Positions 10,330-21,085 of a stretch of 64,000 nucleotides of DNA are shown one piece after another; the stretch's first letter is position 1; the number at the start of each line of letters is the position of its first letter. Below the pieces are notes generated by a model. The model did no database searches and was not told the DNA's origin. It saw nothing but the letters and a program-made list of their open reading frames with translations. Both the position numbers and the translations under genes were made by a program. The stretch is from Lunularia cruciata (lineage: Eukaryota > Streptophyta > Marchantiopsida > Lunulariales > Lunulariaceae): contig OX419755.1 of the NCBI GenBank assembly GCA_948567375.1, positions 67,646,944-67,710,943 on the forward strand, in the 5' to 3' direction.

Positions 10330-11050
10330 GGATAACTTGTTGAAGTCACCAATTCTTACGTGGACATTCAGCAATGCGATGTCTAACTTGGCAGCAAAAA
10401 AAAACAACCTCCATTTTGTTGCAATCTTTCTCTATCTACTACACCAAGTGGCCTCCATTGGATAGCATCAATCTCCATTGGTGCTGGTTCTTCCACCCGA
10501 GCGTATTGTACTGGTAAGCTTGGTGTAAGTCGAGGTCGAGACCAAGTTGTTGCAACCAAGGAATCAAAGCGCTCAGCCAATTGCATGGCTTCTTCTATGT
10601 TTTGTGGTTCTCTCATGGTCACCTCCAATTTGGTTCATGACTTCAATCTCCGCACAAATTGATCTAAAACTTCTCCTTCTATATATCTGGAATTTGCATG
10701 ATGATGTTCTGAAATTGTGTGATGTAGCCTCTTATGAAGCCGATCTGCTTCAACTCCACCAATGTATCTTGTGCGGCTCAGGTGGCATTTATAGTTTGAA
10801 ATTGACCAAGTATTGCATACTTGAATTTTGTCCATGTCAAGATTGGTGCAACAATCTATCATTCAGCTTGCTCCACTCAAAATTACCACCAAATTTTTGC
10901 CACACCATCCAATTGGCTAGAAGCCAAGAGAATCTATTTCCATTCATCTTGAAGATTGGTGGCTTCAAAGTAACATTCGCAATCAAACACAAAATTCTCC
11001 ATTGTGCTCAGAAGATTCTTGCCTTCAAACACCTTGGGTTTTGGAAATTG
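10330..11050 (-). pseudogene. CHR1 gag remnant
   Basis: The C-terminal capsid part is readable at 10383-10628 (PQNIEEAMQLAERFDSLV) and runs into a CCHC-type zinc knuckle. It is disturbed by a run of A at 10396-10404 and completed by HRIAECP at about 10360-10380. Upstream gag is recognisable only as scattered frames to about 11050. Gag forms the particle that packages element RNA. Confidence 0.65.
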
Positions 11051-11436
11051 AATATGATCTTCTCCATCTCGGACTAGCGCTCTCTCTATATGTTCTTGTT
11101 ATTGTTGGTCTCATTCATCCAACAATCAAGTAAGGTGCTTGATTTGTTGCTGCATCACAAGGATAACGTCCGGTATTGCCACCATAGCTACTACTCTATC
11201 CTACTACTCCCAATTTATCTTATTGATTAACACATAGATACATCACGTCCACCTTTCTCCATAACTGACAATCGGAAGTATCAAGGGTTCCTCAGACACG
11301 ATGATCATATGTAGAAAATCCTGCCCAAAGCGTGAGGTGATGAATTGTGTGAAGTGGTGCTTGGGTAATATTTGGACATGAAAATCCCAATGTTTTGGCA
11401 GAAGTGGATTTGGTGGTCCATAAATTCCATCCATCC

Positions 11437-11456
11437 CATTCCTGCTCTAATTCCAA
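11437..11456 (-). other. CHR1 primer binding site, degenerate
   Basis: Directly inside the 5' LTR the minus strand reads TTGGAATTAGAGCAGGA. This resembles the initiator tRNA-Met primer site TGGTATCAGAGC used by most plant gypsy elements, with two differences. Confidence 0.45.
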
Positions 11457-11805
11457 TGTAAAAGACCAAGATCGAGGAGAGAAGTAGGAGAATGGAAACT
11501 TGAGACACTTGAACATGGGAAAACTCCGAATGCCTAGTATGAGCTTTGGCTTTGGTAATTATTGGTAGTATACAAGGCCCTTCAAAAGCTTCCTCAAGCC
11601 GCTTTCTTAGAGTCCAAGCCAAGTTAACTAGGAAGCTTCTCAAGAAGCTTCCTTCTAGAAGCTACTTACTTGGGGTGCAAGCTAAGCTAGCTGGGAAGCT
11701 TCCCAAGAAGCTTCCTAGATACTTCCAAAATATTCTAGGCTAATTTGTTGTATGTGCTACTTTGTAAGCCCGACTAACTTTGTTGCTAAACTCCATATTG
11801 TTATA
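11457..11805 (-). repeat. CHR1 5' LTR
   Basis: 349 bp, collinear with 2446-2871 but missing one AAGCTT-rich tandem module. The terminal TACA has become TATA at 11801-11805. GAAGCTTC palindromes remain at about 11633, 11645 and 11692. Confidence 0.9.
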
Positions 11806-11810
11806 ACCAA
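11806..11810. repeat. CHR1 target-site duplication, right copy
   Basis: ACCAA, matched by 2441-2445. Confidence 0.85.
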
Positions 11811-13239
11811 AGTCTCAAAAAATATACACAAAAAGGCATATGCATGTCATCCTAGCACCATCTCCTCATCTATCTCACCATGCCAACGTACTCCGGTCTC
11901 ATCCTGTTGGCTAGGACATGGGTCTCTACTCAACTCATCTGCATCATGGTTCACCACTCTAGGTCTATGAACAACCATGAAATCATACTCCTATAAAATC
12001 AAAGCCCATCGTGCAAGCTTCTTTGAAAGCTTGTCGGACTCTATCAACCACTTTAGTGGTTGATGATTAGTGATGAGAGTAAAAGGATTACCAAATAGGT
12101 AACATAAAAACTGTGCTACTGCTCAAAGCACTCTCCTTCATATGAACTATACTTTGCCTCCGTTGAATTGTTGGAGCAACTAGCATAAGCCACCACAAAC
12201 TCCTTCCCCTCATCATCATGTTGGGTGAGCACTACTCCGAGCTCCAACAAACCCCAATGAGTGTGAACCTAAAATGGTTATCCTCTAATTGGTCTTCTAA
12301 AAATAGGAGCATATGTCAACCTCTCCTTAAGCTCTACAAAAGCTCTCTCCTGCTCATCTCCCCAACACCACTCATATGTAAGCTTGGTCAGCTTTGCCAA
12401 GGCCTTAGCAATGGTACTAAATCCTCTAACATAGCAATAATAGAATTTTTCCAACCCAAGGAATGCTCGCTCTTTGCTTATTCTGTAGGTTGAGGAATAC
12501 GTGCAGTAGCCTCCACCTTGGTATGTTAAACACCAAGTCCTCTAGTGTAGATATTGTGACACAAATACTCAACCTACTTGTGAAAGAACCTACACTTCCC
12601 AAGATGTAATTTGAGTCCATGAGATCTCAACCTCTCAAACACCTCCAACAATTGTCTCTTGTGCTCCTCCACAATAGTGCTATAGACCAAAATGTCATCA
12701 ATATAACATTAAGTAAAATCCAATCCAACTAGGATCTTGTCCATGATCCTTTGGAAATAAGCAAGAGCATTCTTTAACCCAAATGGTAACAACCTCCACT
12801 GATATAACACATCTTTGCTGTGAGAATCAAAAGCCCAAAATGGTGTCTTGGACTTATCCTCTTCCCTGATTGGCAACTGATAATATCCTGCTCAAAGATC
12901 TAAAGTATTGAAGACCTTTGCATGCCCAATCGCATCAAAGATCTTTGATGTAGGCATGGCATCCTAATAAGCCCTAGCTTGTCAATTGATAGGACGGTAA
13001 TCTCCACACATTTGCCTATTTGTGTAGTTGCTATGTATATCCTTCTTGGTTGGCATCAATGTTGTTGATGGATACTCTCCATGTGAAATCTCCACCAAAC
13101 AAACCTCAAAAAGGTCTCTACTTTGACTCTGAATCAATATCCTCTCCATATCATTATATCAATAAGGATGTCAGAAAATTGGTGTATTGCTAGTCAACTC
13201 AATCCAAAGTCACTTTAGAGCATCCAAATCTTTCATACT
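11811..13239 (-). pseudogene. DP1 RNase H and reverse transcriptase
   Basis: Minus-strand sequence collinear with DP2 40560-41930. RT is recognised from the Y-I-D-D box at about 12690-12705 (context CYIDDILVYS) and the palm stretch near 12800-12900. RNase H is recognised from HQPLKWL and WALIL blocks at about 11975-12075. Many stops and frame changes; no ORF exceeds about 90 codons. The upstream end is cut by B at 13240. Confidence 0.75.
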
Positions 13240-13244
13240 AAAGG
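13240..13244. repeat. B target-site duplication, left copy
   Basis: AAAGG, matched by 17736-17740. The same site occurs once, uninterrupted, in DP2 near 40553-40562 (reverse orientation). Confidence 0.9.
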
Positions 13245-15126
13245 TATGGTACACACATTTTTCATTTTGGACAAGTTTTAAAGAAGAAGTGCCTTGTTGA
13301 AACCAAATTGAAACCAAATAGAGAAGAAATGAGGGGAAACCTGTGTTTTGATTAGGCTTGAGGACGTCAACTTTGTATTGGAGGAAGAAGGACTTGGATT
13401 GGATCAAACCCTAAGAAGCTTACTTTTTGTCAAAGGAGGGAAAAGCTCAGACCAAACGCTGAAGGAGGGTTTCTTTGCATCAAAATGGAGGTTATAGGTC
13501 AGGATTCTTGCGGGAGCTGTATCTCATTGAAAAATAATCCAAATCATGAGTGTTATATCTCGTTGGAAGCGTCTCGTTTAGGGCTTTCCATTGCCACTAA
13601 AATTGCAGAGTTCAGAGGTCTGTAAAAGAAGTAACAAGTATTTGAAGTTTTGGAAGTAGATGTACAAAGTAGTTTGGTGTCTTCGGACTTCGGATTTTGG
13701 ATTTCAGACTATGAGTTTACATAACTTTGGGTCTAAAGACTTTGCCTTGAGATAAATATGATTCAACCTGAGGTAGTTAGACCTCAAAGTGCAATGAACA
13801 TGACTTCGAGAATCTTGCCAGAGGCGTTAGAGGAAGTTAAAGTAAGGAAATAAGATATTTAGGATACCCATGACTTCAATTTCAGTTCTGATTGAAGATA
13901 GGATAGAATTAGAAGAGAAATAGCAGTAGTGAATAAACCCAAAATGCAAAATCATATAGTAAATGTCTTTGGGTCAGTTACATGAGCAATTAGGGGAAAG
14001 TGGATTGCAAATTGAAGGCATAGATAGTGTACCCATGCTTTCAATTACAATTCTTGATGATGACATAATAGAATTAATAAAGGAATTGATAGTAGTTAGA
14101 CTTGAAGTAAGAAAGAAAAGAGTGTAGGTGTCTTTGGATTTGACATTTGACACTTTAGAGAAAATTGGGTTGGGAGATAGAGATTTAGAAGGATTAACTA
14201 TGATAAGAATTGTTGATCAAGAAAGAGAAATGTTAGAATTAGTAGAGGAGTTAGGAGTTATGAAACCCGAGGACAGAGTAGTGGTGAGTGAAGTTACTTC
14301 AAGATTGGAAGCCGAGGAAGAAGTAGATATCGGATTGGAGTAGTAACACATTTGAGATAGGAAGAGGTGTATTGTCATTTTGGATCTACATGTTAGAAGA
14401 GTGTTAGAAAACTATATAGTTGTTAGTAATTGTTGTTTGCTTCTCTATTTAAAGGTGGCATTTGCAATCTAATGTTGTTCAGTGCTCATTATTTTTGAGA
14501 ATAGATAAAACAAAGTGTTGTGAAGCAGTGCTTGTCGCTTGAGCTTGATTCCAAGTATCAACTCTATGTTTGTGTTTGTGAGTGTGTAGAGAAATTTGAA
14601 GTGCAAATGAGTGTGTTTGTTGGATGTTGGATTCCGCAGCCTTGATCTTCATTCTATGTGTTTGATCTTGAGTGAAGTGCAATCGAAACAATGCCTTGAT
14701 AGATTTGAGAGGAATTGTAGTGTTGGTAGTATTTTGCATTTGTGAATGTAGCATGAAGTTGATGTGAAGCAATTTTGATTGAGGAAGTTGTGCCTTTAGT
14801 GGAGGGGTAGAATATAATTATGAGGTGAAGTAGTTTTGCAGTGAAGTGTCATTTTTGGGAGAGCTTGAATCATCACAATCAAGATTGTTTAGAAAGAATT
14901 GAAAGAGTTTTGATTAAGAAGTGTTAATTTGTGATGAGACTGCAAGTCAGAGCTTGTTACTCTCCTCTAGGTGTGGTTTCTACCTGAGAGATTAAAGATG
15001 CAACCAAGAAGAACTAAAGATTTCTACTGTTTGACTTTGTATTTGGATATTTCTGATCTGTATCTTTGCAGGAACAAACTTTACTTACATGATTACCGCA
15101 AAAGTGATATTTGTTGTGTTGTCACA
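13245..15126 (+). repeat. B 5' LTR
   Basis: Starts TATGGTACAC, where the 3' LTR has TGTGGTACCC, and ends TTGTCACA. Contains the remnant of the A1-type ORF at about 13995-14343, ending EEVDIGLE then TAG, and a CTATTTAAA TATA-like motif at 14443-14451. Confidence 0.9.
14128..14343 (+). pseudogene. Remnant of the A1-type LTR protein (B 5' LTR)
   Basis: C-terminal 71 codons homologous to the end of the A1 protein: LDLTFDTLEKIGLGDRDLEG, then DQEREMLELVEELGVMKP. An upstream in-frame TAG at 14125-14127 separates it from further homologous codons back to about 13995. Most of the original frame is missing. Confidence 0.6.
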
Positions 15127-15133
15127 TGATTTT

Positions 15134-15151
15134 TGGCGCCGTTGCTGGGGA
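15134..15151 (+). other. Primer binding site of B (tRNA-Asp type)
   Basis: TGGCGCCGTTGCTGGGGA, eight bases after the 5' LTR end. This is one mismatch from the TGGCGCCGTTGCCGGGGA site found in Athila- and Tat-type plant gypsy elements, where it pairs with the 3' end of tRNA-Asp. Confidence 0.85.
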
Positions 15152-15834
15152 TACAATCTTTAGGAGTGAAAGGATACAAAGTTTTGTTATTATGTTGTAA
15201 TAGAGGAGGAGAATGAGGAGAATTTTCAATAATTTTCAAGAATGTTCAAGAATTAAATCAAGACCCGAAGGAGTCTACTTCCTCTGAAGAGTCAAACAAG
15301 GAATCGTGTTTTTGGAGTGAGTTGGAGCATACAGTGGCCACAACACTCTGTGGGTCACCAGCGCTTAGCATTTTTGAACCCTTATCTCTTGAGAAAGTGG
15401 ATCCAAAGACAAAGACACATTTCCTTGAGTTCTTGATTGTCTTGATCTTGAACAGTCACCTTCAGATTCTTGGCTACTAACAATGAATTTAAATCTTGGA
15501 GTGATTTGGAGTGGACATCACCTTGTTTGGTTTGCAATTTGCTACGTTCAAAAAAGGAAAAGAAAAAATTAGTTTACAATAGAGGGAAGGAAGACTACAA
15601 ATCTCAGAGCAAAACTTGAATCAAAAGACAATAATCCATGTTGGGCTAAAGTGATCTATTTGGAGGACTCAATTGAGCATGTAGAGAAGGAAATTATTGA
15701 ATCATTGACAAAGACCACTTTAATTATTAATTTTGTGCAGGACGCTGTCCAAAATCAAGCAAAGAAACATTGCATTTGTCATTTTATTCATGATGTTGAA
15801 TCCTTGCTGTGTGTTTATAGAGACACTCACATTT
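15152..15834 (+). other. Internal region of B, no retroviral gene
   Basis: About 680 bp between the primer site and the polypurine tract. Only short frames (longest 61 codons at 15651-15836) with no gag or pol motif. Probably packaging and spacer sequence. Confidence 0.6.
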
Positions 15835-15847
15835 GAGGGAAGGGGTA
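15835..15847 (+). other. Polypurine tract of B
   Basis: GAGGGAAGGGGTA immediately before the 3' LTR start, as required for plus-strand priming. Confidence 0.8.
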
Positions 15848-17735
15848 TGTGGTACCCACATTTTTCATTTTGGACGAGTTTTAAAGAAGAAGCGCCTTGC
15901 TTAAACCAAATTGAAACCAAATGGAGAAGAAATGAGGTGAAACCCGTGTTTTGATCAGGCTTGAGGAGGTCAAATTTGTATTGGAGGAAGAAGGACTCAG
16001 ATTGGATCAAACCCAAAGAAGCTTACTTTGTGCTAGAGGAGGGAAAAACTCAGACTAGACGCTGATGGAGGGTTTCTTTGCATCAAAATAGAGGTTACAA
16101 GTCATGATTCTTGCTGGAGCTGTATCTCATTGAAAAATAATCCAAATCATGTGTGTTATATCTCGTTGGAAGCATCTCGTTTAGGGCTTTCCATTTCCAC
16201 TAAAATTGCAGAGTTCAGAGGTCTGTAAAAGAAGTAACAAGTATTTGAAGTTTTGGAAGTAGATGTACAAAGTAGTTTGGTGTCTTCGGATTTCGGATTT
16301 TGAACTTTGGGTTCACATGACTTTGGGTCTAAAGACTTCACCTCAAGACAAATATGATTCAACCAGAGGTAGTCAAACCTCAAAGTGCAGTGAACGTAAC
16401 GTCAAGAATCTTGCGAGAGGCATTAGAGGAAGTTAGAGTAAGGAAATAAGATATTTAGGATACCCATGACTTCAATTTCAGTTTTGATTGAAGATAGAAT
16501 AGAATTAGAAGAGAAATAGCAGTAGTGAATAAACCCAAAATGCAAAATCATATAGTAAATGTCTTTGGGTCAGTAACATGAGCAATTAGGGGAAAGTGGG
16601 TTGCAAATTGAAGGCATAGATAGTGTACCCATGCTGTCAATTACAATTCTTGATGATGACATAGTAGAATTAATAAAGGAATTGATAGTAGTTAGACTTG
16701 AAGTAAGAAAGATAGGAGTGCAAGTGTCTTTGGATTTGACATTTGACACTTTAGAGAAGAGTGGGTTAGGAGATAGAGATTTAGAAGGATTAACTATGAT
16801 AGGAATTGTAGACCAGGAAAGAGAAATGTTAGAATTAGTAGAGGAGTTAGGAGTTATGAAACCCAAGGACAGAGTAGTGGTGGGTGAAGTTACTTCAGAT
16901 TGGAAGCTAAGGAAGAAATAGACATTGGATTGGAGTAGTAACACATTTGAGATAGGAAGAGGTAGATATGAAGAGGCGTATTGTCATTTTGGTTCTACAC
17001 GTTAAAAGAGTTGTTAGGAAACAATATAGTTTTTAGTAGTTGTCATTTGCTTCACTATTTAAAGGTTGCATTTGCAATCTAATGTTGTTCAGTGCTCATT
17101 ATTTTTGAGAATAGATAAAACAAAGTGTTGTGAAGCATTACTCCTTGCTTGAGCTTGATTCCGAGTATCAACTCTGTGTTTTTGTTTGTGAGTGTGTGGA
17201 GAAATTGAAGTGCAAATGAGTGTGTTTGTTGGATGTTGGATTCCGCAACCTTGATCTTCATTCTGTGTGTTTGATCTTGAGTGAAGTGCAATTGGAACAA
17301 TGCCTTGATAGATCTGAGAGGAATTGTAGTGTTGGTAGTATTCCACATTTGTGAATGCAACGCAAAGTTGATGTGAAGCAATTTTGATCAATGAAGTTGT
17401 GCCTTTAGTGGAGGGGTAGAATATAATTCTGAGGTGAAGTAGTTTTGTAGTGAAGTGCAGTTTTTGGCAGAGCCTAATTCATCACAATCAAGATTGTTTG
17501 GAAAAAATTGAAGGAGTTGTGATTAAGAAGTATTAATTTGTGATGAGTCTGCAAGTCAATGCTTGTTACTCTCTTCTGGGTGTGGTTTCTTCGTGAGAGA
17601 TTAAAGACACAACCATGAAGAACTAAAGATTGTTACTGTTTGACTTTGTATTTGGAAATTTCTGATTTGTATCTCTACGGGAATGAACTTTACTTACCTG
17701 ATTACTACAAAAGTGATATTTGTTGGGTTATCACA
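15848..17735 (+). repeat. B 3' LTR
   Basis: Starts TGTGGTACCC and ends TTATCACA. It is very similar along its whole length to 13245-15126. Carries the A1-type ORF remnant at 16601-16921, frameshifted near its end. Confidence 0.9.
16601..16921 (+). pseudogene. Remnant of the A1-type LTR protein (B 3' LTR)
   Basis: 106 codons homologous to the A1 C terminus (VSLDLTFDTLEKSGLGDRDL, then DQEREMLELVEELGVMKPKD). A 1-base difference near 16905 shifts the frame relative to the 5' LTR copy. Start and N-terminal domains are missing. Confidence 0.6.
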
Positions 17736-17740
17736 AAAGG
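17736..17740. repeat. B target-site duplication, right copy
   Basis: AAAGG, matched by 13240-13244. Confidence 0.9.
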
Positions 17741-18204
17741 CAAAACAACTTGTGTAACTCCTCAAGAACCTCCAAACTCTCCATCTTTCCTCTCTTGTAA
17801 GCTTGGGTCCAAGATATGGCTCTCAAGTATCCTCTATAAATGTCATAGGAGTGGAAGACATATTGATTGGTTGTTATACTAGACCCTTGGGAGCAATAGT
17901 GTCATGCTCCCAACCTCAATGTGAAAAACTCCCTCTGATCTGGCTGCAAGCTCTGTACGTCCTCTAGCTGCATCTCATGTAGACCAAGGGTGTAATCCAA
18001 GTAGATCACGCTCACCTAGATGGACTTCAAGTCGACCACTCTCCCTAGTAGCCATTGGTTGTGTCCCAAGAATACCGTATCCACTCGGTCCATCGCCCCT
18101 CTCTTCCTTCTCCCCCCCCCCCCCCCCCAACATGTGCCTGAATTGTCTTGATAGGCACAAGGCTCACAAGTGTCCAAGTGGTGATGCATATCGAGTGCAT
18201 CATC
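17741..18204 (-). other. DP1 spacer between methyltransferase and RT
   Basis: Collinear with 40130-40555 of DP2, with no intact frame. It contains a run of 17 C at 18112-18128 that is absent from DP2. Confidence 0.55.
18112..18128. repeat. Poly-C tract (17 nt)
   Basis: Uninterrupted run of 17 cytosines following a CT-rich stretch. The corresponding part of DP2 (about 40215-40225) reads GCTGAGGATGATGG, so the tract expanded after the copies separated. Length may be uncertain in the assembly. Confidence 0.85.
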
Positions 18205-18979
18205 CTATGTTGCTCTACCAAGCTAAGGCTCACAATCCAAGTCAAACATTTTAGGTCCATAGCCTAACCTAACAATTGAAGCCTAGATGCCTTTGACACT
18301 ATTGGAATAGTGGTAATACTAGTGCAAAAATCCATTGCCCGCTCTCTCTCATCGGCATTGGGCTCCACCAACTACTATAACTATGAGTCCTAAACCAGTC
18401 CAAGACCTCCCTCTCATAAAGCATGAGAGACCAAGAAACTCATAAGAGTGGGAAAAGCGGCTCTAGACTGTCCAACTAGGTTAACCACTGCCATAGGTGA
18501 CCTATCAACTACTACCACCATCTAAGAATGATGCCTAACATCCAAGATGTCATCAACAATGATGTGGTCTAGTCGCTAAATCCAGTCATAAGCACATTGT
18601 AGAACCTCTCTAAGTAAGAGGTTTGTCTACCAAAGATGAAGATGATGAGCCTGTGATCCCACTCTAGCTATATCTAACAAAACAATATATCCCATCCAAG
18701 AATGGACTTGATGTGTACTCACCACCACCCTACTGCAAGAATCACCCATCAAAGGAACATTCTCTAAAAGGTAAGTTGGAGAAACAGACTGATGGACTTG
18801 GAGATGTTGAAGTATGCTTAATATCTCCCAAAACACTCCAAAACAAGGATCATGAAGACCCAAACCTTGGCCAGCATGTGTATGTTCCTAACATGGCCAT
18901 CTAACAATCACCAAGTGAATAGGACCATGTTTCTCCAAGTCTTTCGTTCCTAACAAGGAAACGTCTACTGGTGGGGTCT
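18205..18979 (-). pseudogene. DP1 C5-cytosine DNA methyltransferase, C-terminal part
   Basis: Minus strand, continuing after solo LTR C. Order: VDVSLLGTKDLEKHG, then HLVIVRWPC (motif IV Pro-Cys, catalytic Cys) followed at once by TAG (18888-18890). Next come DPCFGVFWEIL, the motif VI block TYLLENVPLMGDS with the Glu-Asn-Val triad intact, then AHHLHLWW corresponding to motif VIII, and MDLKCLTWIVSL near the end (18225-18260). These enzymes transfer a methyl group from S-adenosylmethionine to cytosine C5. The motif order is the canonical one, not the permuted order of plant DRM enzymes. Broken by stops and by C. Confidence 0.82.
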
Positions 18980-18984
18980 TTTGG
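18980..18984. repeat. C target-site duplication, left copy
   Basis: TTTGG, against TCTGG at 20868-20872 and TCTGG in the empty site of DP2 (reverse of about 39360-39375). The difference is a C-to-T change. Confidence 0.75.
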
Positions 18985-20867
18985 TGTGACAACTTGGCAA
19001 ATATCACTTTTGCAATAATCGGGTAAGTAAAGTTCGTTCCCGTTGAGATACGAGTCAGAAATGTCCAAATACAAAGCAAACTAACAATTTCAGTTCTTCT
19101 TGAGTTCTTCTTTAGTCTCTCAGGTAGAAACCACACCCAGAAGAGAGTAACAAGCACTGACTCGCAGTCTTGTTACGAATTCACACTCCTTAATCACAAA
19201 TCCTTCAATTCTTTCCAAACAATCTTGATTGTGATGATTCAGGCTCTCCCGAAAATGGCACTTCACTGCAAAACGACCTTGCCTCAAAATTGTGTTCCAC
19301 TCCTCCACTGAAGGGACAACTTCCTCGATCAAAATTGCTTCACATCAACTTCGCACTGCACTCACAAATGCAGAATACTACCAACACTACAATTCCTCTC
19401 AGATCTGTCAAGGCATTGCTTCGATTGCACTTCACTCAAGATCAAACACACAGAATGAAGATCAAGGCTGTGGAATCCAACATCCAACAAGCACACTAAC
19501 TTGCACTTCGAATTTCTCCAAACACTCACAAACACAATTGCAAAGTTGATACTCAAAATCAAGCTCAAGCGATGAGCATTGCTTCACAGCACTTCGCTTT
19601 AGCTATTCTCAGAATTGAGCACTAAACAACATCTGACTGCGAATGACACTCTTAAATAGTGAAGCAATAGACAATTCTAACAACTATACCGTTGTACAAC
19701 AACTCTTCTAACCTACAGATCCAAAATGACAATGCAACCTTTCATATTTGTCTATTCAAATCTCAAATCGGTTACTAATCCGATCCGATGTCTACTTCGT
19801 CCTCGGCTTTCAAACCCAAACCCAAAGTAATCTTACTTCCTACTACTCTGTCCTCAGGTTTCACAACTCCTAATTCCTCCACTAATTCTAACATTTCTCC
19901 TTCTTGATATGAAATTCCTATCATAGTTAAGCCTTCTAAATCTCTATCTCCTGACCCACTCTTTTCTAAAGTGTCAAATGTCAAATCCAAAGACACTTGC
20001 ACTCCTATCTTTCTTACCTCGGGTCTAACTATTATCAATTTTTTTGCTAATTCTACTATATCCTCATCAAGAATTGTAATTGAAAGCATGGGTACACTAT
20101 CTACACCTTCAATTTGTAACCCACTTTCCCCTAATCACTCACGTTACTAACCCAAAGACACTTACTGTCAGATCTTGCACTTTGGGTTTATTTCACTACT
20201 GCTACTTTTCCTTCAATTCATGTTCCATCTTCAATTAGAACTGAAATTGAAGTCATGTGTATTCTAACTATCTTCTTTCTCTACTCTAACTTCCTCTGAT
20301 CCCTCTGGCAAAACTCCCAAAGTCACCTTCACTGCACTCCGAGGTCCGGCTACCTCTGATTTAGTCATCTTCATCTTGAGGCAAAGTCTTTAGACCCGAA
20401 GTCATGTAAACACAAAGTCCGAAGTACAAAATCCGAAGTCACATTGACCGGAAGACACTTTGACCCGAAGTACATCTACTCCAAAAACTTCAAATGCTTG
20501 TAACTTCTTTTACAGACCTCCAAACTTTGTGATTTTGGTGGAAACCGAAAGCCATGGACGAGACGCTTCCAACGAGATATAGCATGCTTGATTTGAACTT
20601 GTGTGCATTGAGATATAGCCCCCGCACGAATCCTTCAGCGTCTGCCCTCCTTAACGTCTGATCTGAGTTTTTCCCTCCTCTGACACGAAGTAAACTTCTT
20701 CGGTCTGATCCAAACCGAGCCCTTCTTCCTCTTACATGAAGTCGACTTCCTTGGGTCTGATCAAATCACAAGTTTGCACTCATTTCTTCTCCATTTGCTT
20801 TCAATTTGGTTTTAGCAGTGCATTTCTTCTTCTAAACTCGTCCAAAATGAAAAATGTGGGTACCACA
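18985..20867 (-). mobile_element. C: solo LTR of the B family inside the methyltransferase
   Basis: 1,883 bp in minus orientation, starting TGTGGTACCC at 20867 and ending TTGTCACA at 18985. Near-identical in structure to the two B LTRs. Flanked by TTTGG/TCTGG. DP2 has the uninterrupted sequence at the corresponding point, just after R-G-Y-Q of the methyltransferase. A CTATTTAAG TATA-like motif lies at about 19655. It arose by LTR-LTR recombination or as a direct remnant. Confidence 0.9.
19775..20089 (-). pseudogene. Remnant of the A1-type LTR protein (in C)
   Basis: 104 codons on the minus strand, the least damaged of the short remnants. Contains LDLTFDTLEKSGSGDRDLEG and ends KAEDEVDIGSD with TAG, as in A1. 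No N-terminal domain. Confidence 0.6.
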
Positions 20868-20872
20868 TCTGG
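20868..20872. repeat. C target-site duplication, right copy
   Basis: TCTGG. Confidence 0.75.
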
Positions 20873-21085
20873 TAACCCCTAACTAATGACATTGGTAATA
20901 ACTCAAGATACCAATAAGCCAAGTGTGTCACATGATAGAGAGAGACTCTCCTAGTAGTCTCATCTCTCTCCACATACAAATACCTCTGTACTTGTATACC
21001 CATATGTAGGACCGCAAATAGTCTAGTGTTAATCTCACCAAAAAACTCTAATAGACATACTTCCTCTATTAGATACTACCAAGCA
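20868..21085 (-). pseudogene. DP1 DNA methyltransferase, N-terminal part (motif I)
   Basis: Minus strand 21081-20868. EEVCLLEFFGEINTRL is a damaged SAM-binding motif I (DP2 has LELFNGISTRL), followed by MGIQVQRYLYVERDETTRR and HVTHLAYWYLELLPMS, matching DP2 residue for residue in many places. The acidic residue of VERD is where these enzymes contact the cofactor. C interrupts after RGYQ. Confidence 0.82.

Larger units (their letters stand above)
2446..11805 (-). mobile_element. CHR1: Ty3/gypsy chromovirus inserted in DP1
   Basis: LTRs at 2446-2871 and 11457-11805 share sequence end to end (TGTAAAAGACC at the left, ATTATTACA or GTTATA at the right) and the element is flanked by the 5-bp direct repeat ACCAA (2441-2445 and 11806-11810). 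The pre-insertion site is visible in DP2 at about 41940-41960, where the ACCAA occurs once in matching context. Minus-strand order: gag, protease, RT, RNase H, integrase, chromodomain. Removing nested A1 leaves about 5.6 kb. Frameshifts and stops break every ORF. Confidence 0.92.
13245..17735 (+). mobile_element. B: non-autonomous long-LTR retrotransposon in DP1
   Basis: Two 1.88-kb LTRs (13245-15126 and 15848-17735) flank only 721 bp of internal DNA. TSD AAAGG on both sides. A tRNA-Asp-type primer site follows the 5' LTR and a polypurine tract precedes the 3' LTR. The internal region has no gag, protease, RT or integrase, so it must have moved with enzymes from another element. This structure matches the class called large retrotransposon derivatives. 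It lies between methyltransferase and RT of DP1. Confidence 0.9.

Noticed and set aside
10547..11077. 176-codon plus-strand frame
   Set aside because: Overlaps the CHR1 gag region in antisense and shows no domain.
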